Assembly: GCA_964036275.1 (NCBI GenBank)
Contig: OZ038438.1
Span: 15,111,720-15,175,719, forward strand
DNA from: Litoditis marina
Lineage: Eukaryota; Nematoda; Chromadorea; Rhabditida; Rhabditidae
Reading direction: 5' to 3'
Length of the DNA stretch: 64,000 nucleotides
Position 1 is the first letter of the stretch; each line of letters starts with the position of its first letter. Below, piece by piece: positions 1 through 13,092 of the stretch. A program made the translations under genes and the position numbers. Under the pieces are notes generated by a model. It was not told where the DNA came from. It made no database searches and saw nothing but the letters and a program-made list of their open reading frames with translations.

Positions 1-75
1 TGGGGCGTGTCTTGTTCCTTTTTCGGGATGAGCGAAGAAACCTAAAGCAGTCTTCTATCTTCCCCAACGACCTAT

Positions 76-2031
76 ATGTTGCGCCTGACTCTCTTTTTGT
101 TCGCAGGTTAGTGCAAACGGAGAAAGTTTTCCGTCTGATGAAAACGAAATGAGACTTAGAACGGCCACGAGACTTCTAGTGACTCGTAGGTGGTAGTGGA
201 ATGTTTTCCGGCAAGCACCTATCTCCGTCACATCAAATCGCTCTGGTAATTCACCGAAACCTCTATGAGACCAGATTACGTTACGAACATTCAATAAAAT
301 ACCATTTCACTAGAATTAGCAAGTATCACGTGAAGAATTTGTATGAACTTGTGAAAAGCTGCTGTAAACTTTAGGTGAGTTTGGAAGTTCTCTATCTGCT
401 TAGTGCTATATGAGAGCGCGGTAAGCGTTGTGTTTCATACCTTTTGCTACAACTTGTGGGGTTACATTGTCGATGATCAAAAAATCTCGGAAGAAAAGAA
501 CTGCAAACCTGTACAAAAAGTTAAAATCAGAGGTGTTAAATTTCTACCGATTTTCAAAATAGTACCGTTACATACGCTATTTTCGTAATAGCGTGACTCC
601 AAACATCTCGTTGGGGAGTTCAATCTTCTCACTGTCGTGAAATGTTGATAAAAGAGACAGCCTACCGTGGGTCAACGTTAACAAAATGACTGTTAATCGT
701 GTTTTGAGTTCTTTACCTACCGTTAGGTGATTCTCATTTCTCAGATTTGTCTATTTATTATGTATTACTCCTCGAACAATTAGAATAGGCTTTCAATCAC
801 AACATTGGGAAAACACGTAAACAACTCTTCATTGTGTTATAGGAAAACGAATGAGCGCTCCCGAGTTGCTCAACCGTTTGATTCAGTTGTGTTGTAATAG
901 CGCACTAAAACCAACAAGTCAGCATGAAACAAGGGGCATTGAAGGCCTTTTTGTTTCAGCTCTGTTTGCATGGGGTGAAACCATCCATACCCATATCCGT
1001 CTATTTTAGAGCTATTCAGTGTGAACTGAAAAAATAATTCTTCGAAGAATTATTGAAGACAGATTGATGAATCTGCCTTCGGGATTCGAAGCGAGCTAAT
1101 AGCTTTTGTGTTAAGTGCTTCTTGATTGTTCTCTCGTCAAGAACTTTCTGTTTGTCCAAAATGCCAGTTACAAAACATTAGTCGCACCAAACTGTTCGTT
1201 TCGCGTTCATCAATGACCTTACTAGTTAGTTATACAAAAAAATAATGATTTTAATAGCCAAACAATGTTTTCAGTGCTGTCCATAGCAAGTGCCGCCGTG
1301 GTTGGGAGAGAAAAACGACAAACGTATCACTATGACGAGTCGCTTCGAGCTTACGCACACCCTCATCCCGGCACCAAAGTTCAACAAGGTTATCTGAACA
1401 GATATGCTCCTCAGGATTGGCCTAAATGGTGAGTGGCAGAACAAGTGCAGCTACATACTATTTTTGATGATAAACGAAAAAACTTCACCACGCTACGTTG
1501 TGGGATCTATTCAACAAAAAAACAAATCAACAAACGAAAAAATTCAGTTGGAGGGAGGTTAACAGAGAACTTGGCAACATTTTTTGCGTCGTAACACTGA
1601 CCGGATTATGAGGATGTGCGTGTTCGGATTAGAGATACAGACATAGCCGGTCCTTTTAAAGGTTAACGTGATGCTAATTTGAATGACAAACGTTCTTCAT
1701 AGTTCTATCTCTACAGTTAGAAGTGAAATGTTTTTTTGTTTTTCTACCGTCGTTAGAAATAATACTTCAGTGGAATTGAACTCGCTGTCATTGTTCCCCA
1801 GTGTAAGAGGTTTACGTATTGAACAGCATTAATGACACTTCTCTGAAATATTTCTATTGGATTAGGAATCCTTTCCGAAATGTTTTTGGGGTTATATATA
1901 CATTATATCATCCCACATTCAGGTATTCTCGCAACATGATGCAATGGGACGGCATTTCTCGCCTTTCTCCCTACGAGACGAACGACGTGAGGTACCCACA
2001 GTGGGCGAACGATGTGGCCAGGAATCCATAG
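76..2031 (+). CDS. Small secreted protein with dibasic processing site (97 aa, three exons)
   Basis: Exons 76-106, 1275-1428 and 1923-2031 join in phase to give 97 residues. Exon 1 encodes MLRLTLFLFA and exon 2 continues VLSIASAAVVG, together a textbook signal peptide. A REKR site at residues 22-25, followed by Gln26, is a likely furin/kex cleavage point that could leave a pyroglutamate end. The remaining ~72 residues are rich in Tyr, Trp, Pro, Asn and Arg, have no cysteines, and end in ARNP. The donor CAG|GTTAGT and acceptors TTTTCAG and ACATTCAG are good. A poly(A) signal AATAAA lies at 2226-2231. I do not recognise the family; it could be a hormone-like peptide precursor or a cuticle/secretory protein. 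The 1.17-kb first intron hides the signal peptide exon from simple ORF searches. Confidence 0.72.
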
Positions 2032-4911
2032 ACACTGCTTGTGAGAAGTACAACTCATTTATGATCATTCACGTTGCTCATTCCATTTCATCCACTACAT
2101 CATGGTCATCACGATCCTTTACGTGGCGTCGAACTATATATAGCTTCGTATCTGATACTTACCTCATCTGTATTTCATTCCGCTTATTTTTGTCATAAGA
2201 TGTTTTGTTGAAGTGTGTACAAACTAATAAAATATTTGAATAACAATCGGCTGGAAGATCGTTCTATTTTACCTTCACGTCCTGAAACAGATTCGGATTC
2301 ACCAACAAACTATGTGTGTCTGTGTGTTTTATGTGAAATTTGATTTGTATTGAATGAGTGAATTTATTTTCATCCGAGCATTCAAAGAAGAAGAAAGAAT
2401 AAATGCAGTCGCGTGTAGTCGTGCAAATGAATGAACTATGCAGAAACCCGTAATAACTATCAGAACAAATGTACGATGTGTATCATATTAATCTGGAATA
2501 GCTATGTCGTTCAAGATAGGTGAGATAACTTACTTGACTAACTTGTTTACCCTTGAAACATAGCCTGAGAACCAAAACGAACCGAGAACATTTAAAACTA
2601 CCAGTAGATCGTCACATAATATATCCAATGTATCGAATACAATATTGTTCAATATTCTATTTTTCTCAGTTTATTAAGTTAGTAGAATTGAATGTTAACC
2701 CCTCTAACCCTTGGTATATAAGATTGCATTATTTTATACGAGAATGTTTCGATGAAAAGATTCTGGATAACCAAGTTTCAACTCCTACCTTGAACATCTG
2801 TAACACCTCTAAACATCGTTAGTTACTAAATGAACTTTTCTACGTTCAGTTCAACCACGGCACGATAGACGATCTTTCCCCAGTACGAAAACTCATATTA
2901 CTCTCTGAAACTGTCTGAAAGAAAGATTTGCGTCAGTGCAAATTCTCGCTTTCACAAACGCTGCAAATAAAACTAGATAATGATTACAGGTATCGAATTG
3001 ACTGCCAGTTCCCTGAGCCGCCAATGCATGACTGATTTCTCTTTTCAACTGACCGCTCGCATCCGGCATTAACCTATTACGTGGGCATGGTTCAATCCTA
3101 TTACCTGCCGACCCTTCCGCATATTATCTGCCGGCCCCCTCCCTTTTCCTGCACTAGGTAGCATTCATCATTCCTTCTATCGGTTATGTTTATACACTCG
3201 GTTTTGTTGTACCTTATCTCTGTGTTCAAGCAACTGAATCACGGTTTTTGTGTTTCAGCTGACAAGTATCAGCTGGCCCAAACCTTCTACTATTTGTAGT
3301 TTAGGCTGTGAAGGTCACTTAACCCCCATCCCTGAACAGCGTTCTGTAGACCATTGCCTGTCTTTCGACACGAACTGATCAATAGACTACAAATAATATC
3401 ACGCAACAGATTTGCCATGAACAAAATAGTGTGTGACCCAAAACGAGTCGTACTTCGATCTTTGAACCCATCTTTGAACGAGAGTTCGGGCAATAAGAAT
3501 GAAAGCCCTAATATAATGTAGCTACAGTGCAAATGAATATTCAGGAGAAAACAAAAAGTAGTACGTTTTGACTTCACCCCAAAAGTTTAATGACAATCTT
3601 TCTACTTGAGGTGTTAAAGGGACCATCATTAATGACCCTCACTGACCACTCACCTGCCCGGACACATTGCGACGATCAATTCACGCAAGGTCATTCCAAC
3701 CAGCCGGCCACCTGCAAACGTTTTCCCTGCACATCACTCATTCAAATTATTGATAGTATCTGTTTATTTTGATTACTTTAAAGAGACACATTTGAAAATG
3801 ACTCACAAGCTTGTCACTAGATATCAACACTAGATATCTGATGCAAAGTGTCCAGCTTGGCGGCAGGAAATATAATGCGGTACACTTGTCGATGACTTAT
3901 GCTACCCGGCATTCAAGTTAAACTCGAGCACTCGTCTTCTATAATTTTTGAAAAAATTTACTTGATCACAACAAACTGTAGAAGTGCAGTTGATCCTGTT
4001 CGGTTAATAAAGCTGAGTTTAGTGTACACATTTTCCACTTGCTCCTTCTGTTTGAAAGAGGCATGAGTAAAATTTTGTTTCATTATTAGCTTCAGTATTG
4101 GTAAACAGGCTTCGGGATCTTAACATTTTCGAATTTCGCTTCGACGCAGTTTTCAAATCCTAAACAGGTTCGGTTGCGGCATAGAAGGTTGATTAGTCGA
4201 AAGGCTGCCTCACCTGGAACTCACCTGGTTCAATCGATGTCGTCAGGATTAAACACCTAGCAACTAGGCTACATTTCCATAATAAATCATCCCAACCGAG
4301 TTTTCGAATTTAAGTTATTCCGCGTATTTCTAGGGACTACTAGTCCACGAACTTCGTATTAATTTAATTACCGACAAGACATAAATCATCATAGATGATT
4401 CCTCACCTAGTTTTCTTGTGAAATGTTACGACGACATTTTTCTTCGATGACCAATCAGAACCCACGAAAACTATTCTGCAATTCCATTTTCGTGTTGTTC
4501 AGAGTGGTGTTGACAGCATATGGCTCTTTTCATGGTGGTGTTCATACATTATGTAGACACGTATTGTGCTCCGATACTCAATTGCTCACTCAAGAACAGC
4601 GATTTATCAACTATTGGCAGGCTGTCCACAGATTTATTTGAGAGCTCATCCCGCATCTCATTGCATATAAGTTTATTTAATGTGAAATACACAAATTATG
4701 TATTTTCAGACCTATCGAAGAAATTCTTCGATTTTTTTCAAATGAAAACTCATAGAATCCTTCTTGATATTATTATAATTCTGCTTCGCGAATGCACAAA
4801 TTTTCTGATTTGGACTCCAATGCACATGCATCATTTTTGATTATTTCTATGAGTTACTATAATTATCGCCATTCCTACTGAGACTTTGGCAGCATGTCAA
4901 TGAATTTGGAA

Positions 4912-4914
<3 letters not shown>

Positions 4915-4944
<30 letters not shown>
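4915..4944. repeat. (TA)n microsatellite
   Basis: About 15 uninterrupted TA units in the intergenic space upstream of the Clc-like gene. Confidence 0.95.
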
Positions 4945-4947
<3 letters not shown>

Positions 4948-5392
4948 AGAAATAACCGTTTTTATATAAATATTTCATACCCAAGTACTGTGACAAAGGT
5001 TAACTGTCGCTAAGGAGAACTTGAAACGTTTTGGAAAAAAATTAGCATGGTTAAAAGCCGCCTGGAAATTTGGTTGGCACGTTGCCGAGGTCTCAGGAAG
5101 GAGGATTGGAATTACAAACTCGCCCTTCTTGGAATTACATATAGTCTCGATTATGTGACCATTTAACCCTCGTCGAACTATGAGGACACAAGCATTTCAA
5201 TGATCGAACCTCCCTAGGAACTGATTTTTGAGCTTGATATTGACTCGAATTACTAGATGAAACAATGAACTCTCACATTCTAATTACTAGCTGCATTTCT
5301 TTACAAATGTCTGATATTTTCCGGTGTTTTAACTGCTCATTATGAATGAGCTTCGCAGATTTTTTTCCAACGTTCTTCATCTCATTCTCAAC

Positions 5393-5399
5393 TTTGCAG
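5393..5399 (+). promoter_or_regulatory. Probable trans-splice acceptor at the Clc-like start codon
   Basis: TTTGCAG ends immediately before the ATG at 5400 and no upstream exon with a compatible donor was found. A spliced leader joined here would leave almost no native 5' UTR. Confidence 0.5.
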
Positions 5400-7702
5400 A
5401 TGGCAGAGGAGAAAGGGCGATTCGCTCAAACATGTATACTCGTATTTTCGCTCGTTCTCATCGTGATCGCGTTCGCCCTGAGTGCGGCGGGCCTTCTGAA
5501 TCCCAGCTGGCAAGTGGTTGACATCAGGGAGTTCCGAGCAGAACACCATGTTAGTTGGTCGCGTACTTTCGGAGTGAACGTAACTCAACAACAAGCATGT
5601 TTGTTACATTCAGGGGAGAAATACCCGTAGAAGACCAGTAGTTTGTTTTTGAGCAATAATGATATCAAATTACTAAGTTCTGAGAGTTAGCCTTCAACAA
5701 GTAACACTGCTGATGTATGTATAGACATTTCCACTGGTAACCCGCTATCAAAGCTAGTTTAATAGGTTATTAATTCCTGTGTATTCAATTTCTAGTATTT
5801 GACGAGTTTAGAGGGTGAAGAGTTGAAATATTCAAACCTCACCCGTTACAGCACGGCTTATGGTTGGACTGTACTCGAGCAGACAGACAGTTGGCATCTA
5901 TTTCTCGACAATTCAGTGACAATCAGCCACTGCATTGTACGTACAAGTTCGACTATTCGGCCAGCCAGGTAAGTGTTTTTGAAAAAACATTATTTTTATT
6001 TCTTTTCATAAGGGAAATACAACATCGATTATTTTGTTGCGGAACAGTAGGTTTAATGTGGACTTCTGCAGTTGATATTTTCACTTTCTCAAGATGGTTG
6101 TTCTACACAACACTTACATTTTACAACCTTCCTATGTTAAGGGTCCATGAGCGCTGGACATATACCTTTAGATGATAACACATCTTTGGAGCTTGAACTA
6201 ATAGATGAACAGTCTTCAAAATGGTCCACAATGTGCTCGGTGAAATGTTTTTTCACTGCAAAACATATATGTTCTCTCAGGTTATCGACGAAAACATCGA
6301 AGACATCGACCAAAACAGTGCAGCTGGAGAGAGTGAACATCACCAGTTCTTTTGTAAGTTTGTTTAGAAATTTGTTGAACTTCCTTGGCGAAGAGCATTG
6401 ATAAATATAATACAGATTATTGTTAAAAATTCATAGTGGACTGAATAATATTATCAATTTTGAATGACAATGATCACCGCCGTGCAACAAGCAACAAAAA
6501 CGCTTCGTGTGAAGGTACTTCACTTTCTCATATCAACCGCAAAGTGAGAATTTCACAGACTTCTGATGAGATCGCGATTCTCACGATGTTCTCATGGGTT
6601 GAGTGAAAAGACTTCTAGGTAAATTATCTTCCATTTTAGTCTGGCACAAAGCCGTACTGTGCTGTATGATTTTCTCGCTAGTCTTCGCCGCCATTTCGCT
6701 GTGTTCCGGACTGTGTGCCCCCTGTAATGGAGGATGTGCTGTCATTTTCTCAATTCTCGTTGGACTTGCCTGTGGGTATTATGATTGTTTCGAATTATAA
6801 AGTGATCATCACTATTGACGAGTGGCTAAATAGTTGGTGGCCGTTGCTTTTGGTTATAAACTGCCCGAGAATAGGTGAAAATTATTGTTGTTCTCGACAC
6901 TCACCTCAAAAACGGCTCGAAATGTAGCATAGACTGAAAACTGGTATCTTGATAGTATAAGTGCTCTCCAATTATCTATCAACGGTATCGTAGCAATCGA
7001 GGTTCCAACCGTTAAATGATGACGGGAGGAACATTATAATCAATGCTTGTATTCAAAGTTGGAATCATTCCACGAAAGTCCTATGTTGAAATTTACAGTA
7101 ACAGTTTTCTGTTTCAGTGTTCACGGCACTCCTGGGTGATGCCATTTTCTTCTTAGCTGCTCATAGAGTTGACAACCGATTCGTGCAAGGGCTGGTAGGA
7201 ACGTATGAGGCAAGTTTCGTTTCGTAAACAGTTTTCGATAGCAAAAGAATTGATTGAATCCAAAGCCAAACCACCAATTGCACCATTCTAAGTTTTCTAC
7301 CTTATTTCAAACTGTGTTCACTCATAAGTTACTTGATTTTCATTTTATGTGCTCATAAAACAATTCAAGCAACAACTGAACATATCAAATGTATAAATTA
7401 TTGACTGATTTCCAAAATGAAAATGTGTACCCAAACTTAACAAGAAAAGAACAGAAGTTTTGAGTATGAAAAGTTATATAGAGCTGTTCATTTGAACATT
7501 GAGGTAACTTGTTGTTTTTCAGCAAACCATTGGTGTGGCGTTCTATCTTCACCTAGCGGGAACTGGCCTATTCTTGTTTGCATTCATTATTTCAATTATT
7601 GCTTCGTATCAAATACTCAGAAAAACTGAGATGAATCACTCGCTTCCATTGCGTGAACTTGCTCCACTTTACGGATCGAGAATACGGGAAACATTTGCAT
7701 AA
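5400..7702 (+). CDS. Clc-like / claudin-type four-helix membrane protein (247 aa)
   Basis: Exons 5400-5549, 5852-5968, 6281-6353, 6640-6771, 7118-7209 and 7523-7702 are in phase and give 247 residues. Hydrophobic segments lie near residues 13-33, 118-137, 145-170 and 190-213, a tetraspan layout with a large first extracellular loop. That loop carries the HGLWLDC motif typical of nematode Clc-like proteins in the claudin/PMP22 superfamily. A Cys-rich stretch (CSGLCAPCNGGC) sits between helices 2 and 3. Members are membrane proteins of cell contacts or channel-regulating complexes; the exact role here cannot be read from sequence. The ATG directly follows TTTGCAG, suggesting a trans-spliced start. 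Intron 5 has a GC donor (GAG|GCAAGT). Intron 4 needs the donor GTGGGT to keep frame. Confidence 0.8.
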
Positions 7703-8050
7703 CTTGCTGTCTACTTCTACTATTTAATGAACTACCCAAACTGAACAGATGGAGACTTTCATACTTTTAATTATACTATGATGTTACCTTCATATACGTT
7801 TAACTCATTCTCCAATGCATAGTTCACTTGTTGCCTTACTCTTTCAATGTGTTTCATGACCGATCTCTATATTTTTCCGTGAGTATCGTTTTTTCAGGCA
7901 TTTTATGTACGTGTGTTTCTGATACATCACATATTTTTCTTACTGTGGGACAACAGCATTAATACTTCCAATTTTGAACCTACCCATCAGATTATCCGTT
8001 TTAATATGTATAAATATCAATCGTTTAATGTTTTCTGCTGAAACGTTGTA

Positions 8051-8238
8051 TAGTCGTTGCCAACAGAAAGGCGGGAGGGTACTGTATATCTCACTTTCCG
8101 CTGTGTACGCACACATGTCTTCGATTCCGAAGCGTGCTCGTCATGTGCTCTAATAGCGCAGTGGTTTGCGCCCTGCTACGAAATTTTTGCTCGCAGGTTC
8201 CATTCCGGCAAGAGACAGAAATTTATATATTTGGCACT
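8051..8238 (+). repeat. tRNA-derived SINE-like element, copy 1
   Basis: About 190 bp alignable along its length with the reverse complement of 25984-26168. Shared blocks include AACAGAAAGGCG, GAGGG.ACTGTATAT, CGCTGTGT, CACATGTCTT, GCGCAGTGGTT and GCAGGTTC.ATTCCGGC. The GCGCAGTGGTT and GGTTC.ATTCC parts resemble the A and B boxes of a Pol III tRNA promoter in the right order and spacing. No cloverleaf-complete tRNA is formed. Lies between the Clc-like gene and the EF-hand gene. Confidence 0.65.
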
Positions 8239-10740
8239 CACTATACGATGGTTTTTAATTACAATCGAAATGCTGACAGAACGAGGAAATTCACCCGAAA
8301 AAGTCAAGGGTATAGGGATGGCCCCAAATGTGGCTGGAAACGGTATTTCTTGTTTTTAGTTTGATCTCGGACAACTTGGGGCGTCTTTCTCAAATACCGG
8401 AAATTCGGCTGATCAGACTACCACTAAAGTTTGGTTGCTGTCAAATTTAAAGAATAGTCTCAGACAACGCAGAAAAGTAGTCATGCACCCGTTTCAGGGG
8501 TAGTTCCCAACTGAAGTAGGGTTATGTTTTGGCAACATGTGGGTTGGCTATAGCTGTACATGATGTTGTGTTCACCTGTGTTTGTAGTTCAGTCGCGCTG
8601 TATTTCAAGTACTAGCTGTACGTGGAGCAATCTGCAAGATTTCACAACTCCTGTTTGTCAAACACGAAACAATGTAAACAAAGTGGCAGGAAAAAAGTAA
8701 TATTTGCTAATCAATGAACAGTTTTGAAGAAAACGATCCTTGTGAGCCCTATTATTCTGATCAAACGTTGACGAACAGTTGAGGTCATTTTCGTTGAGTG
8801 GAATAGAACGTTGTTATATAATTGGAGTCATCAGTATCACTATTATACTACGGAATCCTTGGATTAAGGGACAGGTACAACTGTTGGGGTCTGCAGAAAC
8901 ACTACTTAATTTTCTTATTTGATTAACTCTGTTTTAGATGAGATTGACTCCTTGGCTCCTTACTGCAAGAGGTTAGGCGTATTATGCAACAAATTGCGAT
9001 TCGCCAGTTAAATTGCAGGAAGATACCGCTTGAATTGGGTGATACGAATTAATGTGCAATTTATATATCTGCAAAATATGATGTTCCGCCTCTGAAACGT
9101 AAAAGGCATTCAAATTGTGACTGCCTGGCCTGAGGTTGGTTTTCAAGCTTTCGGGTTTTAGACTCTAAATCCACGCAAGCGGTACCTATGAACCACCCGG
9201 TTTGTCCTATGATCAAGTTGTGGTTACTCATAGCATGGTGAAGCATAGATAGAACGTCTCTGATATGATTGAGCTGGCCAATATCTTGCTGGGGTTGTTT
9301 CACATGTTCTTGGTTTATAGTGAAAAGTTGATATTTTTATCAGGTTTAGCATAAAATCATAAGTTTTTAGAATAATAATTCAGAGTTCACCGCCCCGTGA
9401 TGAAAGTCATGTACATATTATTCGGATTCATTTTATGTGTTACGGCAAGTAGTTCTCGACACCAACGTTCCGAGGTTGGTTTTGTAAGTCAATCTTGTAA
9501 AAAATACAGGTCTCGTGTCTCATGTTTGGAGAAATTTCAAGATTGATTTGATAGTTTGTTGGTCGGTTCATACAACAAGAAACATAGTCGAAGAAAATTG
9601 AACAACTGAGACATTGAATAGGATAAACCATAGTTAAACTGCCGCTATCACTTCGAGAACCCTTTTGGTGAGCAGTTACAGCTGATGTCGTAGAGACCCT
9701 CGTCTGTACCTTCTAATATGTTGATATCGAGTTCAGAGACAAACTTGGCGAATATCATTAAAAAATATAGAAAAACTAGCCTGTTAAGTTTAGTTTGGAA
9801 TGAGATGTACAGGCTAATTTCTTAACAACCAAATATAAGTATACCGGCAAAATTATAGCCTCTCCTAAACTTGTTCCAGCCAAACACGGAGAGCTTTGTT
9901 CTTGAGCAGCGAGCCATATTATTTTTCGGTGAATTTCAGGACCCTGGTGTACGGTTTCGTGAGTTTCTTCTTCAGAACTATGGATTGATTTCTTCTCCCG
10001 ACGAAATGTCAGTTTAGTTCTCGTTTTCAAACATCAAACAAATTGCGGATGATGTCAAGTCTGATTAATGTCTACCAGCAGGGCGGCGATGGCCTTTGTG
10101 CAAATGTCACCGAAAAAAGTACCCAAATACTCATACAATTCGGAAAGTATGTTTAGTTATTGTCAAAATGTATTAATAGTGTTTAGATAAACAACCGAAT
10201 GTTTAGCGTGCAGATACGGCATCAAATAACTGATTATTCTGTCAAAATCTACCTTGATAAGAAGTGAACCTAGAACTTAACTCCAACCGAATGTATTTTA
10301 GCACTCCGCTGTATAACAAAAGGACGGATCCGCCCAACAACAGAGAACGACGATGTGGTTTCAACCCTATCAGCTGTAAATGATTCTACCTGTTAATTAA
10401 ACGTTATATATAAGTATTGTATTTTTACACTCTCAGGGAAGTACATGTGATCGTGTTTGGTGAACAAAATACCCTCTTTTCACCTGTGCATTGAAATAGC
10501 GACGATTATCTGACACTTTTATTTCATTCATTTTGCCAATCCAAACAGAATACAAAGACAAAAAGCGAGATACGTCTATATATCACAAAACTGAGAACAA
10601 AGTGGTAGGTTGTAGAGTAGAACACTCGAGTGTGGAAGTTGATACAAATAAGTGAACCGAAGGAAAATCACAGGGTACATTTGATAGTTGGATAATACTG
10701 TTTTATTTCAATCAAAGCTTGAGGTAGGTGGTACAGTTCA
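8239..10740. other. Intergenic region with no recognised gene
   Basis: Between the SINE-like copy and the 3' end of the EF-hand gene I find only short frames without family resemblance. Near its right end TTTATT at 10702-10707 reads AATAAA on the minus strand and is the likely poly(A) signal of the EF-hand gene. Confidence 0.45.
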
Positions 10741-12714
10741 TCATCTTTTTCGAGTCATCATTTCACAGAACTCTGAAATAATATTTCAACAATCACTACT
10801 AATTTGACCTCAGAGCGGTTACCACAGAAAATACATCAAACTTCAGTTAGGCTAGTCAGAAAAAGGGACGTTTCTCATGATTTCTGGAGAGTTTAAACGA
10901 GGTGTTTCTTCCATGAGATAACTCTTTAAAAAGTTATTACAACGTCACTAAAGAGTACAAGAACAGTAAACTGAAGTAAATAGTCTCACTCACCACGGAA
11001 GTTTATTTTTCCATCATTGTTTGCATCGACGTGTTTATAAATTGCTTTTATATCTTGGTCGCTCAAACTATGTCCCATTCTCAGAAAGGCCGTACGAAGT
11101 TCGGCTCTAGAAAAAAAGCATTCGTTAAAATATTGGAGAAGAAATTACACACTCTCTTAATCGAAGCTGGTTGACACTGATCATAATATTCTCTGGGATC
11201 GTAATTTAGTTTGATATTGTCGCCTTTAGGTCAAAACTCGCAGATTATGACGTGTCTCGACATCAAACTACAACATAAAGGTCATTGTAGGTATTCGAAA
11301 CAAAAAATATACATTCCTTTAAGAATGGGGTCTTTTTTCCTCGTTTAAGTTTAACAAACATAAAAGGTTCAAAAACAAAAGGTTCTCAAACCTGTTACAG
11401 ACCGTCTACTAGCCTATTTCGTTAAACTATGTATCAATTTGCGTCAGAATAATATTTCCGATAGATCAAAGAACTGTGTTCCTACTTGGTAATATATCCA
11501 TCTCCATCCACATCGAGCTCTTCAAACACAGCCTTTAGGGAAAGAGAGAGCGGGTTGGCATGTGCGATGGTCAGAAACTCTGAAAGCTTTTCTTATAGTT
11601 GAGTACAATTCATACAGAATCAATCCCACCTGTTCAGAATATTCTCTGGTGTCTGTATGAAGCAATATTGAGAGCCTTGACTACCAACATTTCGAACTCC
11701 TACTTGCTAGCTTTGATATCAAGTTTGATCCGCGTAGAAAATATCATTGTATTTTTATTTCCAGTAATTCACGGTTTCGTATTGGAGATCGGCTCAGTTA
11801 TACTGAGGTTGGTTGTAATGTTCGTGATCGAGCTTATGTTACCGGTGAAATCTATTTTGCCGTCCTGGTCTTTGTCTGCCGCATTCAACATAGCGTCCAG
11901 TTCATCTTCGGTAGGGGATTGACCCATTCGCTGCATTACCGAGCGCAGCTCTTCCTGAACACAACACTATCACGACTAAAAAAGTTTTATAATTTCTAAT
12001 TCTGAAAAGAGTGATCAAAATTAAGCGGACTGTATCGGATATCTTACATATGACCGAAGACTGGCCAAATCCTTTCTTACCCAAAACAAACTGTTGCAGA
12101 AAGCGAGTTAAATGTTGTGACACTTTTATGTTGTTCAAGTAAAGGCGCAATTTTTCACGAATCTCGAAATTTTTAATCTCCCTAAAAGTGATCTAAACGC
12201 TTCAATGTTTCAAGTAATGTTGAAATAGTTATTGTGTGACTACTGTTCGCAAAGATGTTATTCGTTCAGTCGAAGAAAAAACTCAATGAAAAAAGTTTGA
12301 TACAGGGAAAAGTTCCTTTTCTGAATAAAATTCTTGAGGAAAGATGTAAACATACCCTTTGTATATATCCATCACCGTTCAAATCAAATTCTCTGAAAAT
12401 GCCTTTCAGATCATCCTCACGTATTTCTCCCACTTCTCCGTCCTGAAATAACAATTGTAGAGTTCAAGCAATTTCTCCCATTTTGTTCAACAGCTTCATT
12501 TTGTGACAAGAAGTCTAATGAAGGCCGACTTAGATAGGATTTTCAACATGTCGCCACGTAAAACTTCCTACCATAACTAACAGAATACTCTCACATGTCT
12601 ATCTCTCTTTTTTCCTCTGTCAAATTCAGCCTCTCTCTCTCACTCTATCTCTCTCTTCCTTCCTTTCTGATTTACTTTTATTATCGCTTCTCTTAGTTCA
12701 AATCGTTTTGGCAT
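10741..12714 (-). CDS. Calmodulin-like protein with four EF hands (158 aa)
   Basis: Minus-strand exons in gene order: 12676-12714, 12356-12442, 11843-11954, 11486-11579, 10994-11106 and 10741-10772, all in phase. The 158-residue product has four canonical 12-residue calcium loops: DLNGDGYIQREE (33-44), DKDQDGKIDFTE (69-80), DVDGDGYITKAE (102-113) and DANNDGKINFRE (138-149). Each has Asp at 1 and Glu at 12, so all four should bind Ca2+. Length and paired-hand spacing match the calmodulin/troponin C superfamily, but it is too divergent to be calmodulin itself; a nematode cal-type sensor is likely. The start is the least certain part: the frame stays open upstream of the Met at 12714 and a further 5' exon may exist. 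A minus-strand AATAAA lies about 34 nt past the stop. Confidence 0.85.
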
Positions 12715-13092
12715 AGAATCAAGTTCATTTTGTTGACGGCGCCGTATAGATCGATAATTCAGGACCAGTTTGCAAAAACATACATCAAAAAAGAAAAACA
12801 CAAATGTTACTGACGCGTACGCAAATGAAAGACTTTTTGAGAGGAGTCCAAAATGAAGTAGTAGCGATGATAGGTTATATTTATCATTCTATCTTTCTCC
12901 GATTGATTACAAATGGAGTTCTGAATTTCAAACTCCACTGGAAATTGTGTTACATTAGCCCCATTCTTCAGCAAAGCGGTTTTTCACATGTGGAATCCCG
13001 CACACTTCTATAAGAATGTACAATTGTCGGCTTACGCGGGTGTTTGCCTTCAGATTATATCGTGTTCAGAGGAAACGAAAACAAATATCGAT

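Larger units (their letters stand above)
2232..5399. other. Intergenic region with no recognised gene
   Basis: I see no coding exon chain on either strand; open frames here are short and lack family resemblance or phased splice sites. The only clear feature is a TA dinucleotide run at about 4915-4944. The end of the region supplies the 5' flank of the Clc-like gene, with a TTTGCAG acceptor abutting its ATG. Confidence 0.5.
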
